Assembly: GCF_018070075.1 (NCBI RefSeq)
Contig: NZ_JAGPXE010000020.1
Span: forward strand, 22,346-86,345
Source: Saccharopolyspora endophytica
GTDB taxonomy: Bacteria; Actinomycetota; Actinomycetes; Mycobacteriales; Pseudonocardiaceae
Direction of reading: 5' to 3'
Length of the DNA: 64,000 nucleotides
Shown here: positions 49,344-57,086 of the stretch, one piece after another
How the letters are laid out: the number at the start of each line of letters is the position of its first letter
How positions within the stretch are numbered: position 1 is the stretch's first letter
Notes under the pieces: model-generated
The model's input: the letters and a program-made list of their open reading frames with translations, nothing else
The model's database searches: none
Told to the model about the DNA's origin: nothing
Made by a program: the position numbers and the translations under genes

Positions 49344-50341
49344 CGGTGGCTCCGGATGCCGTGTTCGGTGAATATCTCGGCGAGCTCGTACAGCTCGGCG
49401 ACGTCGATCCCTGCGGTGAGGTCCGGCAGCGAGACGGTGGGCAGGTCGGTGGCGGCGAGCTGGTCGCGCGCGGCGTCCTCGGCCCGGTGCCGGATGGCGT
49501 GCTCGATCGTCTCGTGGACCAGCCCGTCGAGGGTGTCGTCGTCGACCTTCAGGCCGGCGGATTCGAGGCCGGCGCGCACCCGGTCGGCGTCGACGCGGCC
49601 GTCGGCGGCGGCCGACACCGATCGCGCGGGCAGCCTGCCCGGGCGGACCCGGTTGAGCACGACCGCTCCGGGCCGCAGGTCGGCGGCGTCGAGCTCTTCG
49701 ACGGCTTCGAGGGTTTCGCGCACCGGGAGCTCTTCGAGCAGCGTGACGACGTGGACCACGGTGTCGGCGGAGTGCACCAGGCGCACCACGCCGTCGCTGT
49801 GGTCGCGGATGGGCCCGACCTTGGCGAGGTCGGCCATGGCGCGGGTGACGTCGAGGAACTTCACCACCCGCCCGGTCGGCGGGGCGTCCACCACGACGGC
49901 GTCGTAGACGTAGCGACCGCGCTCGTCGGTGCGTCCGACGCACTCCTTGATCTTGCCGGTGAACAGCACGTCCCGGAGCCCGGGCGCGAGCGTGGTGGCG
50001 AACTCGATGGCGCCCATCTTGCGCAGCGTCCGGCCGGCGAACCCGAGGTTGTAGAACATCGACAGGTACTCCAGCAGCGCCGGCTCGGCGTCGATGGCCA
50101 GCGCCCGCAGCTCACCGCCCCCGGGAGCCGCGGCGATCCACTCCTCGGAGTAGGGCAGCGGCGCGCTGTCGAAGAGCTGCGCGATGCCCTGCCGCCCCTC
50201 GACCTCGATGAGCAGCACCTTCTTGCCGCCGGTGGCCAGGGCCAGCGCGAGCGCGGCGGCGACCGTCGTCTTCCCGGTCCCGCCCTTGCCGCTGACCACG
50301 TGCAACCGCGCCTGGTTCAGCTCCCCGTCCCATGAGGTCAC
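49340..50341 (-). CDS. ArsA-like ATPase, first of pair (Rv3679-like)
   Basis: A 333-residue ArsA/Get3-type ATPase. 'LHVVSGKGGTGKTTVAAALALALA' is the Walker A with the signature lysine. 'LIEVEGRQGIAQLF' and 'YDAVVVDAPPTGRVVKFLDV' carry switch I and Walker B. GTG 50341 is chosen since the family begins close to the P-loop. It forms an operon with the second ATPase and probably a heteromer. The upstream 370-base gap contains a MITE-like inverted repeat. Confidence 0.87.
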   Translation of the reverse strand: MTSWDGELNQARLHVVSGKGGTGKTTVAAALALALATGGKKVLLIEVEGRQGIAQLFDSAPLPYSEEWIAAAPGGGELRALAIDAEPALLEYLSMFYNLGFAGRTLRKMGAIEFATTLAPGLRDVLFTGKIKECVGRTDERGRYVYDAVVVDAPPTGRVVKFLDVTRAMADLAKVGPIRDHSDGVVRLVHSADTVVHVVTLLEELPVRETLEAVEELDAADLRPGAVVLNRVRPGRLPARSVSAAADGRVDADRVRAGLESAGLKVDDDTLDGLVHETIEHAIRHRAEDAARDQLAATDLPTVSLPDLTAGIDVAELYELAEIFTEHGIRSHR

Positions 50342-50399
50342 GCGATCAGCGTAAGTCCCCGTTTCCAGAATTGGAGAGTGACGGTGGTCGTTCTGCGTA

Positions 50400-50622
50400 G
50401 CGGTGCGGGTAGGGACCTGAGGAGCTCCGTGGACTCCGGGCGCCACTCCTGATGTATGCCAATACACGGCGTCGCGGCGTCCTCGCCACGAAGCTCCTCA
50501 GACCCCCGGCGGTGCGAGGTGCGCAGGTGGGCCACGGCTACGCCGTTCAGGAACTAGTGGACGTACATCAGTCGGGGCGCGCGGAGTCCACAGCGCCGCT
50601 CAGGTTCCGCCACCCGCACCGC
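50400..50622. repeat. MITE-like element with long imperfect inverted ends
   Basis: About 60 bases at the left (from 50400) align with the reverse complement of the right end (to 50622): GCGGTGCGGGT, ACCTGAG, GTGGACTCCG, GCGCC and CTGATGTA recur in the same order. A further inverted copy of CTGAGGAGCT(C/T)CGTGG lies inside (50486-50501). No coding frame fits. It fills the non-coding gap between the ArsA-like operon and the divergent DUF4177 gene. Confidence 0.75.
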
Positions 50623-50716
50623 CGAGCAGGCTGACCGCAGATCCTTGTCACTACGACCCAGGCGGACACGACTGCCACCCAAGACGACCACCACCAAAGG
50701 AATTAGGCTCAACCCC

Positions 50717-50875
50717 ATGCAGAAGTGGGAGTACGCCACCGTTCCGTTGTTGAGTCACGCGACCAAGCAAATCCTCGACCAGTGGGGCGAGGACGGCTGG
50801 GAGCTCGTCGCCGTGCTGCCGGGTCCCACCGGTGAGCAGATGGTGGCTTACATGAAGCGGCCGAAGGAGGCCTGA
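50717..50875 (+). CDS. Small DUF4177-type protein
   Basis: A 52-residue protein ('MQKWEYATVPLLSHATKQILDQWG', then 'GWELVAVLPGPTGEQMVAYMKRP') of the DUF4177 type: W-E-Y start and GWELV core. It sits directly before ridA with one base between stop and start, as Rv3678A does before Rv3678c. AAAGGAA lies before the ATG. Function unknown. Confidence 0.82.
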   Translation: MQKWEYATVPLLSHATKQILDQWGEDGWELVAVLPGPTGEQMVAYMKRPKEA

Positions 50876-50876
50876 C

Positions 50877-51335
50877 ATGGGTCGGTGGACGGATCGCCTG
50901 GCGGAGCTGGGCATTCCGCTGCCCGAGGTCGTCAAGCCCGTGGCGGCTTACGTGCCTGCGGTGCGGACGGGTTCGCTGGTGTTCACCGCCGGCCAGATCC
51001 CGATGGTGGCCGGTTCGCCGGCGGGCCTGGGCAAGGTCGGTGCTGAGGTCAGCGCCGAGGAGGCGCAGCAGCACGCCCGGATCTGCGCGCTGAACGCGCT
51101 GGCCGCGGTCGATTCTCTGGTCGGCCTGGACTCGATCGTCCGCGTGGTCAAGGTCGTCGGTTTCGTGGCCTCGGCCGAGGGCTTCACGGGGCAGCCGGGT
51201 GTGGTCAACGGTGCTTCGGAGCTGCTGGGCGAGGTCTTCGGCGAGGCGGGGCAGCACGCTCGCTCGGCCGTGGGTGTCGCGGAGCTGCCGCTCGGCGTGC
51301 CGGTTGAGGTCGAGCTGGTCGTCGAGGTCGAGTGA
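50877..51335 (+). CDS. ridA: RidA-family enamine/imine deaminase
   Basis: A 152-residue YjgF/YER057c/UK114-family protein. 'RTGSLVFTAGQIPMVAG' and 'NALAAVDSLVGLDSIVRVVKVVGFVASAEGF' are family marks. The C-terminal 'HARSAVGVAELPLGVPVEVELVVEVE' has the RSAVGVxELPxxxxVEVE motif of the active-site cleft. It hydrolyses reactive enamines from PLP enzymes. It corresponds to Rv3678c by neighbourhood and is co-transcribed with the DUF4177 gene. Confidence 0.9.
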   Translation: MGRWTDRLAELGIPLPEVVKPVAAYVPAVRTGSLVFTAGQIPMVAGSPAGLGKVGAEVSAEEAQQHARICALNALAAVDSLVGLDSIVRVVKVVGFVASAEGFTGQPGVVNGASELLGEVFGEAGQHARSAVGVAELPLGVPVEVELVVEVE

Positions 51336-51358
51336 AATCGGCATTTCGGACCTGATGC

Positions 51359-51388
51359 GCGGCGTCGCCCTACTCGGGGTGACGCCGC
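51359..51388 (+). terminator. Terminator of ridA operon
   Basis: GCGGCGTC (51359-51366) pairs with GACGCCGC (51381-51388), with inner CCC/GGG pairs. It lies 24 bases after ridA. Confidence 0.75.
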
Positions 51389-51679
51389 GTTCTCGTTCCG
51401 TGAGCGCGACGTGTTCGCCCGGAGCGGAGTCGTGATTTTTTCGGTGGTGGGCATCCGGAGGCCGACTACGGCAAGTACGCTGCGACCATCCCCGATCTTC
51501 GTTCGCCAGATTCGGTGTAGCCCAGATGGGGGATGTTGATTCCAACGCGTTGCGTTTGGGTCGTTCAGGGGATTGTTCGACCCGGTCAGTAGCACCAAAG
51601 TTCACCTGGAAGGGTGCAGCTGCGTTCGGGGGAGCGGCGGCTGCGTCCGGAACCGGAGTACTAGGCATGGAGGGGCGCC
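51389..51679. other. Intergenic region before two unknown genes
   Basis: About 290 bases without a convincing gene. It holds the promoter of the genes at 51680 and 52321, but no clear -35/-10 pair was found. 'ATGGAGGGG' near 51668 is the ribosome site of the next gene. Confidence 0.45.
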
Positions 51680-52294
51680 GTGGCAGTGCGTGAAACCGAT
51701 CTGCTGTGCCACGAACTGTTGCTTCGGTTGGCCGGCAGGTTGCCCGACCGGCACCTGTGGCGATACCGCGACTGGCTGGCCGGGGGTGCCGCCGAGGTCG
51801 TGGCGAGGCTTCTGCCGGGAACGCTGGTCCGCGAGCGCATCGCGCTCGACGACGACGAGCACCGGCTGCTGTCGGACGCGCTGCTGCCGCTGGGTGCCGA
51901 CCCGGCGATGGTCAACGCGATCCTCCCTGCGGTCGTGGACACCACGCCGCACTACTCGTTCACCACCGAACGTCCGGCCGAGAACGTCGGCGACTCGGCG
52001 GTGCTGGTGCTCGGCGCGACGCTGCGCGGTCGCGCCGGTGTGCGCGAGGTGCGCAACACCTGGCGGCGCCGCGACTCGGGTTCCCCGAAGCTCGTCGTGC
52101 TGGTGTCCGCGTCGGACGACTGCGTCGAGCTCGCAGGGGAGATCCAGCGGGTGCTGCGGGCGCTGGGCGACTCCGCGCCCTGCGTCGAGGTCGTGCCCAA
52201 GGACCTGGAACCCACCCCGTACCACCGGATGGCGATTGAGGAGTCGGCGCTGGTGTGCGTGGGAGCTGAAGAATTCGCCGGTCGCCGCGGCTGA
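51680..52294 (+). CDS. Conserved-looking hypothetical protein
   Basis: A 204-residue soluble protein with no family I recognise. The first half is helical ('CHELLLRLAGRLPDRHLWRYRDWLAGG'); the second half has alternating strands and helices ('SAVLVLGATLRGRAGVREVRNTWR', 'SPKLVVLVSASDDCVELAGEIQRVLRAL'), like a Rossmann-type fold. GTG 51680 is preceded by GGAGGGG. It forms an operon with the next gene (26 bases apart), and both are read towards the Nudix and lactamase-fold genes. Confidence 0.7.
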   Translation: MAVRETDLLCHELLLRLAGRLPDRHLWRYRDWLAGGAAEVVARLLPGTLVRERIALDDDEHRLLSDALLPLGADPAMVNAILPAVVDTTPHYSFTTERPAENVGDSAVLVLGATLRGRAGVREVRNTWRRRDSGSPKLVVLVSASDDCVELAGEIQRVLRALGDSAPCVEVVPKDLEPTPYHRMAIEESALVCVGAEEFAGRRG

Positions 52295-52320
52295 GCGGGC
52301 GGCATCTGAAGGAGGCATTC

Positions 52321-53379
52321 GTGGTGGACGTTGCAGAGGCCGCCGGACCGGTCGACCGGCTGCACAGCCTCTTGCTGGCCATGACCGGGCGCGTCGATGA
52401 CGACGGCATCGACGGCGCTCGCGAGCTGCTCGGCATGGGCTTGCCCGATGCCGGGGCGGAGTACCTGGCCGGGTGCCTGCTGGCCGGGCAGATCGAGGTG
52501 ACCGCTGCGGAGCAGTACCACCTGCGCCGGGTGCTCGACGAGACGCGGTCCAACCGCCAGCTCGCCGACCGGCTCAAGGTGGTCGAGTCGCTGCTGCCGG
52601 AGAACCACAAGTTCAGCGCCCCGCACACCGACGACACCGATCTCGAGCTGGCGCTCAAGCAGATCGGCGGACGTCTCGCGGGTCTGCGCGGCATGTGGAT
52701 CACCAGCCGGACCACGCCCGCGGGCACCAGCTACGGCGCGGTGCCGCAGGGCGTGCTGCTGGCCGAGGTCGGTCCCGACGGTTCCGGTCCCGCTGTCGCC
52801 TTCCAGCTCGTCTCGGCCCTGCGCCGAGCCGGTCTGCGCTACGCGGTCGACGTCTTCGCCACCGGCGCCGACCTGCCCGAGTACCACCGCGACGCGCTGT
52901 CGACGGCCCGGCGGGTGCGGTTAGAGGTAGCGCCCGTGGAGAGGGCGGCTCCTCCGGCTGTTCCGCGCCCCGAGCAGGTCGTCGAGCGCAGACAAGCCGA
53001 AGAGCCTCCGGCTCCACCACCGCCCGCGCAGCCGGCCCCGGTGGAAGAACCCCGGCCGGAGGGGGTGTCGCACGCTGTGGCCGAGCCGCAGCACGAGTTT
53101 CCCGGTGAGCCACCCGAGGACGCACACCCCGAGACAGCGGCCGAGCAGACGGGTGTGATGATGCGCGTCCCCGCCGCGGTCGACGCCAAGTTGACCGATC
53201 GGGAGCGCAACCTGCTGCGCAAGCTGCACGAGGAGCTCGCGCACCGCGAGCAGGACGGGCCGGCCAAGCGCCAGCCCAAGGCCGAGGACGGCCGGACCTC
53301 CACGATGCCCGGCGGCACCGGCGGGTTCCCGCCGATCTCGGCGAACCAGCAGGTGTACACCTCGCAGCAGCAGCGCTGA
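52321..53379 (+). CDS. Hypothetical protein with Pro/Glu-rich linker
   Basis: A 352-residue protein. Residues 1-205 look folded ('GARELLGMGLPDAGAEYLAGCLLAGQIEVTAAEQYHLRRVLDETRS', 'GRLAGLRGMWITSRTTPAGTSYGAVPQGVLLAEVG'). A Pro/Glu/Ala linker (about 210-275) and a short charged helix ('LTDRERNLLRKLHEELAHREQ') follow. No family was recognised. The layout suggests an adaptor or scaffold. GTG start at 52321 behind GAAGGAGG. Confidence 0.68.
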   Translation: MVDVAEAAGPVDRLHSLLLAMTGRVDDDGIDGARELLGMGLPDAGAEYLAGCLLAGQIEVTAAEQYHLRRVLDETRSNRQLADRLKVVESLLPENHKFSAPHTDDTDLELALKQIGGRLAGLRGMWITSRTTPAGTSYGAVPQGVLLAEVGPDGSGPAVAFQLVSALRRAGLRYAVDVFATGADLPEYHRDALSTARRVRLEVAPVERAAPPAVPRPEQVVERRQAEEPPAPPPPAQPAPVEEPRPEGVSHAVAEPQHEFPGEPPEDAHPETAAEQTGVMMRVPAAVDAKLTDRERNLLRKLHEELAHREQDGPAKRQPKAEDGRTSTMPGGTGGFPPISANQQVYTSQQQR

Positions 53380-53427
53380 TCCCTCAGACGGTGTTCGACC
53401 GCCGGTCGCCGACATAGGGTGGCGGGC

Positions 53428-54240
53428 ATGGATCGTTCGCTGCCAACGGGATTCGTGCCAGAGGACCGGCCGGACAAGCCCGTGCGCCCCAAGGACGCGG
53501 CAACCGTGATGCTGCTGCGCGACGGCCCCTCGGGGCCCGAGGTGTTCCTGCAGCGCAGGGTGAAGGGCATGGCCTTCGCGGGCGGGATGACGGTGTTCCC
53601 CGGAGGCGGTGTCGACCAGCGCGACGCGGACGCCTCGGTCGGCTGGAGCGGACCGGGACCCGAGTGGTGGGCGCAGCGCTTCGGCTGCACGCCGGAGGTG
53701 GCCCGCGCGCTGGTGTGCGCGGCGGTCCGGGAGACGTTCGAGGAGTCGGGCGTGCTGCTGGCCGGACCCGATTCGTCGACGGTCGTCGAGGACACCGGCG
53801 GCTATTCCGCAGCCCGCCAGGCCCTGGTGACCAGGGACGTCTCGCTCGCAGGCTTCCTCGCCGAGGAAGGCCTGGCGCTGCGCGCCGATCTGCTGCGCCC
53901 GTGGGCCAACTGGCTGACGCCCGAGCAGGAGCCGCGCCGCTACGACACCAGGTTCTTCCTGGCCGCGATGCCGGCCGGACAGCGCGCGGACGCCATCACC
54001 ACCGAGGCCGCCGAGGCCTACTGGGCGACTCCGCAGCAGGCGCTGACCGACTTCCGCGAGGGCCGCTGCCACCTGCTCCCGCCGACCGAGGTCACGCTGA
54101 CCGAGCTCGCCGAGGCAGACGACCTCGCGTCCGCGCTGAACGCGGAGCGGACGCTGAACAAGATCATGCCGAAGCTGATCGAGCGGAACGGTCGCTGGCA
54201 CGCGGTGCTGCCCGGCGAGCCCGGATTCGAGGAGGCGTGA
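53428..54240 (+). CDS. Nudix hydrolase (long NUDT-type)
   Basis: A 270-residue Nudix protein. 'KDAATVMLLRDGPSGPEVFLQRRVKGMAFAGGMTVFPGGGVD' is the N-terminal strand and 'ALVCAAVRETFEESGVLLAG' the REUxEExG half of the Nudix box; an insert separates it from the GG part, as in NUDT19/CoA-type members. The stop overlaps the next start by one base. ATG 53428 is preferred over GTG 53419. Substrate likely a CoA or nucleotide diphosphate. Confidence 0.85.
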   Translation: MDRSLPTGFVPEDRPDKPVRPKDAATVMLLRDGPSGPEVFLQRRVKGMAFAGGMTVFPGGGVDQRDADASVGWSGPGPEWWAQRFGCTPEVARALVCAAVRETFEESGVLLAGPDSSTVVEDTGGYSAARQALVTRDVSLAGFLAEEGLALRADLLRPWANWLTPEQEPRRYDTRFFLAAMPAGQRADAITTEAAEAYWATPQQALTDFREGRCHLLPPTEVTLTELAEADDLASALNAERTLNKIMPKLIERNGRWHAVLPGEPGFEEA

Positions 54241-55031
54241 TGCAGCACCCCGCCTACGGCGAGCTCCGCCCGGTCACCTCCTACGCGTCGGTGCTGCTGG
54301 CCGACAACCCGAACCCGATGACGCTCGACGGCACGAACACGTGGGTGCTGCGCGACCCGGATTCGCGCGAGTGCGTGGTCATCGACCCGGGTCCGGACGA
54401 CGCCGTGCACCTGAGCCGGGTCGCCGGCCACGGGCCGGTGTCGCTGGTGCTGCTCACCCACCACCACGAGGACCACACCGCCGGTGTGGCGGATTTCGTG
54501 CAGCGCACCGGGGCTACCGTGCGCGCGCTCGACCCGAAGCTGTGCCACGACGCGGAGCCGATCGCCGACGGCGAGCCGATCGACGCGGCAGGCCTGCGAC
54601 TGCGGGTGCTGACCACGGCGGGCCACACGGCCGACTCGGTCTGCTTCGTCGCCGAGCACGACGAACCGGCGGTGTTCACCGGCGACAGCATCCTCGGCCG
54701 AGGCACCACGGTCGTCGCCCACCCCGACGGCCACCTGGGCTCCTACCTGGACTCGCTGCGCAAGATCGCGTCCCTGCCGCCAGGCGTCCGCGCGCTGCCG
54801 GGCCACGGCCCGGAACTCGACGATGCCCGCGCGGCGGCCGAGCACTACCTCGATCACCGCAGGCAACGCCTCGCCCAAGTTCGCCAGGCCCTCGGCGACC
54901 TCGGTCCCGGAGCCACCCCGCGCCAGGTGGTCGAACTCGTCTACGCCGACGTCGACCCCGCCGTCTGGCCCGCAGCGGACCTCACGGTCCAAGCCCAACT
55001 CACCTACCTCCGCGACCACGACGACCTCTGA
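54240..55031 (+). CDS. Metallo-beta-lactamase-fold hydrolase (Rv3677c-like)
   Basis: A 263-residue MBL-fold hydrolase. 'LLTHHHEDHTAGV' is the HxHxDH zinc motif, 'TTAGHTADSVCFV' and 'AVFTGDSILGRGTTVV' give the third His and bridging Asp, and a C-terminal helix resembles LACTB2-type nucleases. ATG 54240 shares a base with the Nudix stop (TGATG). Neighbourhood matches Rv3677c next to crp. RNA or a thioester may be its substrate. Confidence 0.87.
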   Translation: MQHPAYGELRPVTSYASVLLADNPNPMTLDGTNTWVLRDPDSRECVVIDPGPDDAVHLSRVAGHGPVSLVLLTHHHEDHTAGVADFVQRTGATVRALDPKLCHDAEPIADGEPIDAAGLRLRVLTTAGHTADSVCFVAEHDEPAVFTGDSILGRGTTVVAHPDGHLGSYLDSLRKIASLPPGVRALPGHGPELDDARAAAEHYLDHRRQRLAQVRQALGDLGPGATPRQVVELVYADVDPAVWPAADLTVQAQLTYLRDHDDL

Positions 55032-55044
55032 AGGCCTCGCCCGA

Positions 55045-56274
55045 TCAGCTGCCGGCGAGGGTGAGGTTGGTCCGGGTGGGCAGGAGGGTGTTGCGGCGGA
55101 GGTAGAGGACGGCGGCGAGGGAGGCCCCTGCTGCTCCGGCGACCAGGAACGCCGTCGGGGGTCCGGCGAGTTCGACGAGCTGACCGCTGACGGACTGGCC
55201 GATGGCCGAGCCCAGCGTCACCGACGTGACCACCCAGCCGAACGCCTCCGCTGCCGTGCCGGGCGGGGCCGCGAACTCGACCGCGACCGAGTGGGCCGTC
55301 GACTGCGGTGTGATCAGGCAGCCCGCGACCAGCAGCATCAGCGCCAGGCCCAGCAGCGTCGTCGGGAGCGCGAGCAGCGCGACCAGGCCCGCGAAGCCCA
55401 GCAGCAGCGCGGGCAGCCGCAGGTGCATCGGACGTGGCCAGGGGTGCACGCCGTAGACCACGCCGACCGCGACGGAACTGACCGAGGCCAGGCTCATCAG
55501 CAGCCCTCCCATCGTGGGCCGGCCCGCGTCGACGGCGGCGGCCGGGACCGCGACCTCGATGAAGCCGATCACCACGCCGAAGCCCAGCGCGGCCAGCGCG
55601 ACCGTGCGCATGCCCGGGGCCGCGATCGCTCCCAGCATGGCGCCCGCGTGCTCGCCCGGGTCCGGGCGCTGCGTGCGGGCCGCGCGCGTCGAGGCGAAGC
55701 CGACGCTGCCCACCACCATGCAGGCCGAGCCGACCACGACGCCGGTGCCCGCCCACGGCATCGCCACGAGCAGGCCCGCCAGGCCCGGTCCGAGGATGAA
55801 GAAGACCTCGAGGCTGATCGCCTCGTAGGAGAACGCCGCCTCGCGGACGCGGCCGGCCGGCAGCAGGTGCCCCCACAGGGCGCGCGAGGCCGAACCGATG
55901 TTGGGCTGGAGCAGGCCCATCGCGAACGCGCCCGCCACCACCAGCGGTGTCGAGGCGTCCAGCTCGATCGCGGCCAGCGTCGCCACCACGGAGGCCGTGA
56001 ACAGCGCTGAGGTGATGTACAGCGGCTTCGACGGGCCGATGCGGTCGACGATCCTGCCCTGCACGACCGAGCCCATCGCCACGCCGATCAGCTCGGCGGC
56101 CGAGACCGCTCCGGCGACCGCGAACGACGAGCTCTCCCGCTGCATGTACAGCAGCAGGGCCATGCCGATCATCGCGATCGGCAGTCGGCCCAGCAGCGAG
56201 GTGACGACGGGGGTGCGGGCTCCGGGGGTGGTCAGGGCGGCGCGGTAGTCGGCCAGCGACGTGGATGTGGACAC
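55045..56274 (-). CDS. MFS transporter
   Basis: A 409-residue protein with 12 predicted spans. 'GSVVQGRIVDRIGPSKPLYI' is the loop 2-3 motif of the major facilitator superfamily (G-x-x-x-D-R-x-G). 'GCLITPQSTAHSVAVEFAAPPGTAAEAFGWVVT' resembles drug and sugar exporters of the YbjJ type. The gene is absent from the mycobacterial order. A palindromic site sits directly on its start region, so it may have its own regulator. Confidence 0.85.
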   Translation of the reverse strand: MSTSTSLADYRAALTTPGARTPVVTSLLGRLPIAMIGMALLLYMQRESSSFAVAGAVSAAELIGVAMGSVVQGRIVDRIGPSKPLYITSALFTASVVATLAAIELDASTPLVVAGAFAMGLLQPNIGSASRALWGHLLPAGRVREAAFSYEAISLEVFFILGPGLAGLLVAMPWAGTGVVVGSACMVVGSVGFASTRAARTQRPDPGEHAGAMLGAIAAPGMRTVALAALGFGVVIGFIEVAVPAAAVDAGRPTMGGLLMSLASVSSVAVGVVYGVHPWPRPMHLRLPALLLGFAGLVALLALPTTLLGLALMLLVAGCLITPQSTAHSVAVEFAAPPGTAAEAFGWVVTSVTLGSAIGQSVSGQLVELAGPPTAFLVAGAAGASLAAVLYLRRNTLLPTRTNLTLAGS

Positions 56275-56275
56275 G

Positions 56276-56310
56276 CGTACCAGTATGCCGATTGTGGTAC
56301 GCCGGTACCA
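56276..56310. promoter_or_regulatory. Dyad symmetry at the MFS transporter start
   Basis: CGTACCA (56276-56282) and TGGTACG (56295-56301), with an extra GGTACCA at 56304-56310, lie immediately before the start codon at 56274. The dyad would cover the transcription start of a leaderless or short-leader message, which fits a repressor site. Confidence 0.5.
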
Positions 56311-56339
56311 AGGTGTTTTTCACGCGCTAGGAGCTGGGT

Positions 56340-56606
56340 GAGTGACGTTCGTTACTCAGAACGGGTGATGTGTGCAACCGTCCCCTCGGGACGGACGTCT
56401 TGGTTGGTGAAAGGGGGTTGCTGGACGGCACGGACTTCCAGCATCTTCGAAGGGGAGGCAACTCCACACAGACGCCTCCGGTGCCGAGGATTCGGGGCCG
56501 AAGCATCGGAGGACCGGGGAAGCGTGGTTAGTCGTCGGGGGACGAACCACGCGAATGTGAAGGGGCTGGAGCGCCACGTCGGGGGTGGCGCCCAGCCCCT
56601 TCACAT
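56340..56606 (+). ncRNA. Candidate structured non-coding RNA
   Basis: A gene-free stretch with successive stem-loops: GAGTGAC/GTTACTC (56340-56357), CCGTCCC/GGGACGG, an outer CAACC/GGTTG, GGAGGC/GCCTCC, TTCGG/CCGAA, GCGTGGTT with TCGTC/GACGA (56522-56551) and the 22-bp end hairpin. Such density exceeds what ordinary intergenic DNA shows. Strand is chosen because the big hairpin lies at this end, but the hairpin also serves the minus-strand gene at 56639. It could not be matched to a known RNA class. Confidence 0.4.
56555..56606. terminator. 22-bp hairpin terminator
   Basis: ATGTGAAGGGGCTGG and GCGCCAC on the left pair with GTGGCGC and CAGCCCCTTCACAT on the right across a 7-base loop, with one bulge pair. 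It lies 33 bases after the stop of the small minus-strand gene. Confidence 0.85.
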
Positions 56607-56638
56607 GCACCAGCTCGTCGCGCGGTGCGCAGGAGCGG

Positions 56639-56890
56639 TCAGCAGCCTCCGCCGCCTCCGCCGTCGCCCCCTCCGGAGCCTCCGCCGCCGTCGCCCCCGA
56701 AGCCGCCGCCGTCGAAGCCGCTCCAGCCGCCGTCGTGGTTGCTGCCGGCCCCGCTGGTGCCGACGAACGAGCTGCCGGCCCGCTTGCGGCGACGACCGTC
56801 GGTCCGCTTGGACTGGCTCATCCCCGTCCGAACCGCCACCAGGAAAACGATCACCGCGAGCACCGCCACGATCACCATCGCGGAATTCAT
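56639..56890 (-). CDS. Small membrane protein with glycine/aspartate-rich tail
   Basis: An 83-residue protein. One N-terminal span ('MVIVAVLAVIVFLVAV') is followed by a basic stretch ('SQSKRTDGRRRKRAGSS') and a tail of Gly-Gly-Gly-Asp type ending in cysteine. Such proteins are common in actinobacteria, with unknown function. It is encoded behind crp in the same direction but with its own spacing and a terminator on each side. Confidence 0.68.
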   Translation of the reverse strand: MNSAMVIVAVLAVIVFLVAVRTGMSQSKRTDGRRRKRAGSSFVGTSGAGSNHDGGWSGFDGGGFGGDGGGGSGGGDGGGGGGC

Positions 56891-56999
56891 CCACAGACCC
56901 CTTTCGCCGCTGCGTCCGGCCGTGGGACGTGGCGGGGGTGACGTGCGTTGCGTTCGAGGCCCAACGTGAAATTCACGGACCGGCCGCGCGCACGCAAAG

Positions 57000-57058
57000 G
57001 ACGCGCGTCGGCTGAAGAACCCGGGAATGAGCCCCGGACTCTTCGGCCGACGCGCGTC
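57000..57058 (-). terminator. Terminator of crp
   Basis: GACGCGCGTCGGC (57000-57012) pairs with GCCGACGCGCGTC (57046-57058), with an inner GAAGA/TCTTC stem and a CCGGG/CCCGG top. It lies 28 bases after the crp stop. Confidence 0.88.
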
Positions 57059-57086
57059 AGCTCCGCGATATGTGTGACGTCGCCGC

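Noticed and set aside
48204..50341. Arsenite export ATPases
   Set aside because: The fold is ArsA-like, but no ArsB, ArsR or ArsD is near, and the place next to wblA and ponA2 identifies the Rv3679-Rv3680 type pair.
56340..56606. c-di-AMP (ydaO-type) riboswitch or Ms1/6S-like RNA
   Set aside because: A 'GGGGGACGAACCACGCG'-like stretch recalls the ydaO start, but the other conserved blocks and a downstream gene on that strand are missing, and Ms1 is expected beyond acs. Kept only as an unclassified RNA candidate.
56356..56610. 84-codon frame on the minus strand
   Set aside because: It spans the large hairpin and several stems and shows no domain or ribosome site.
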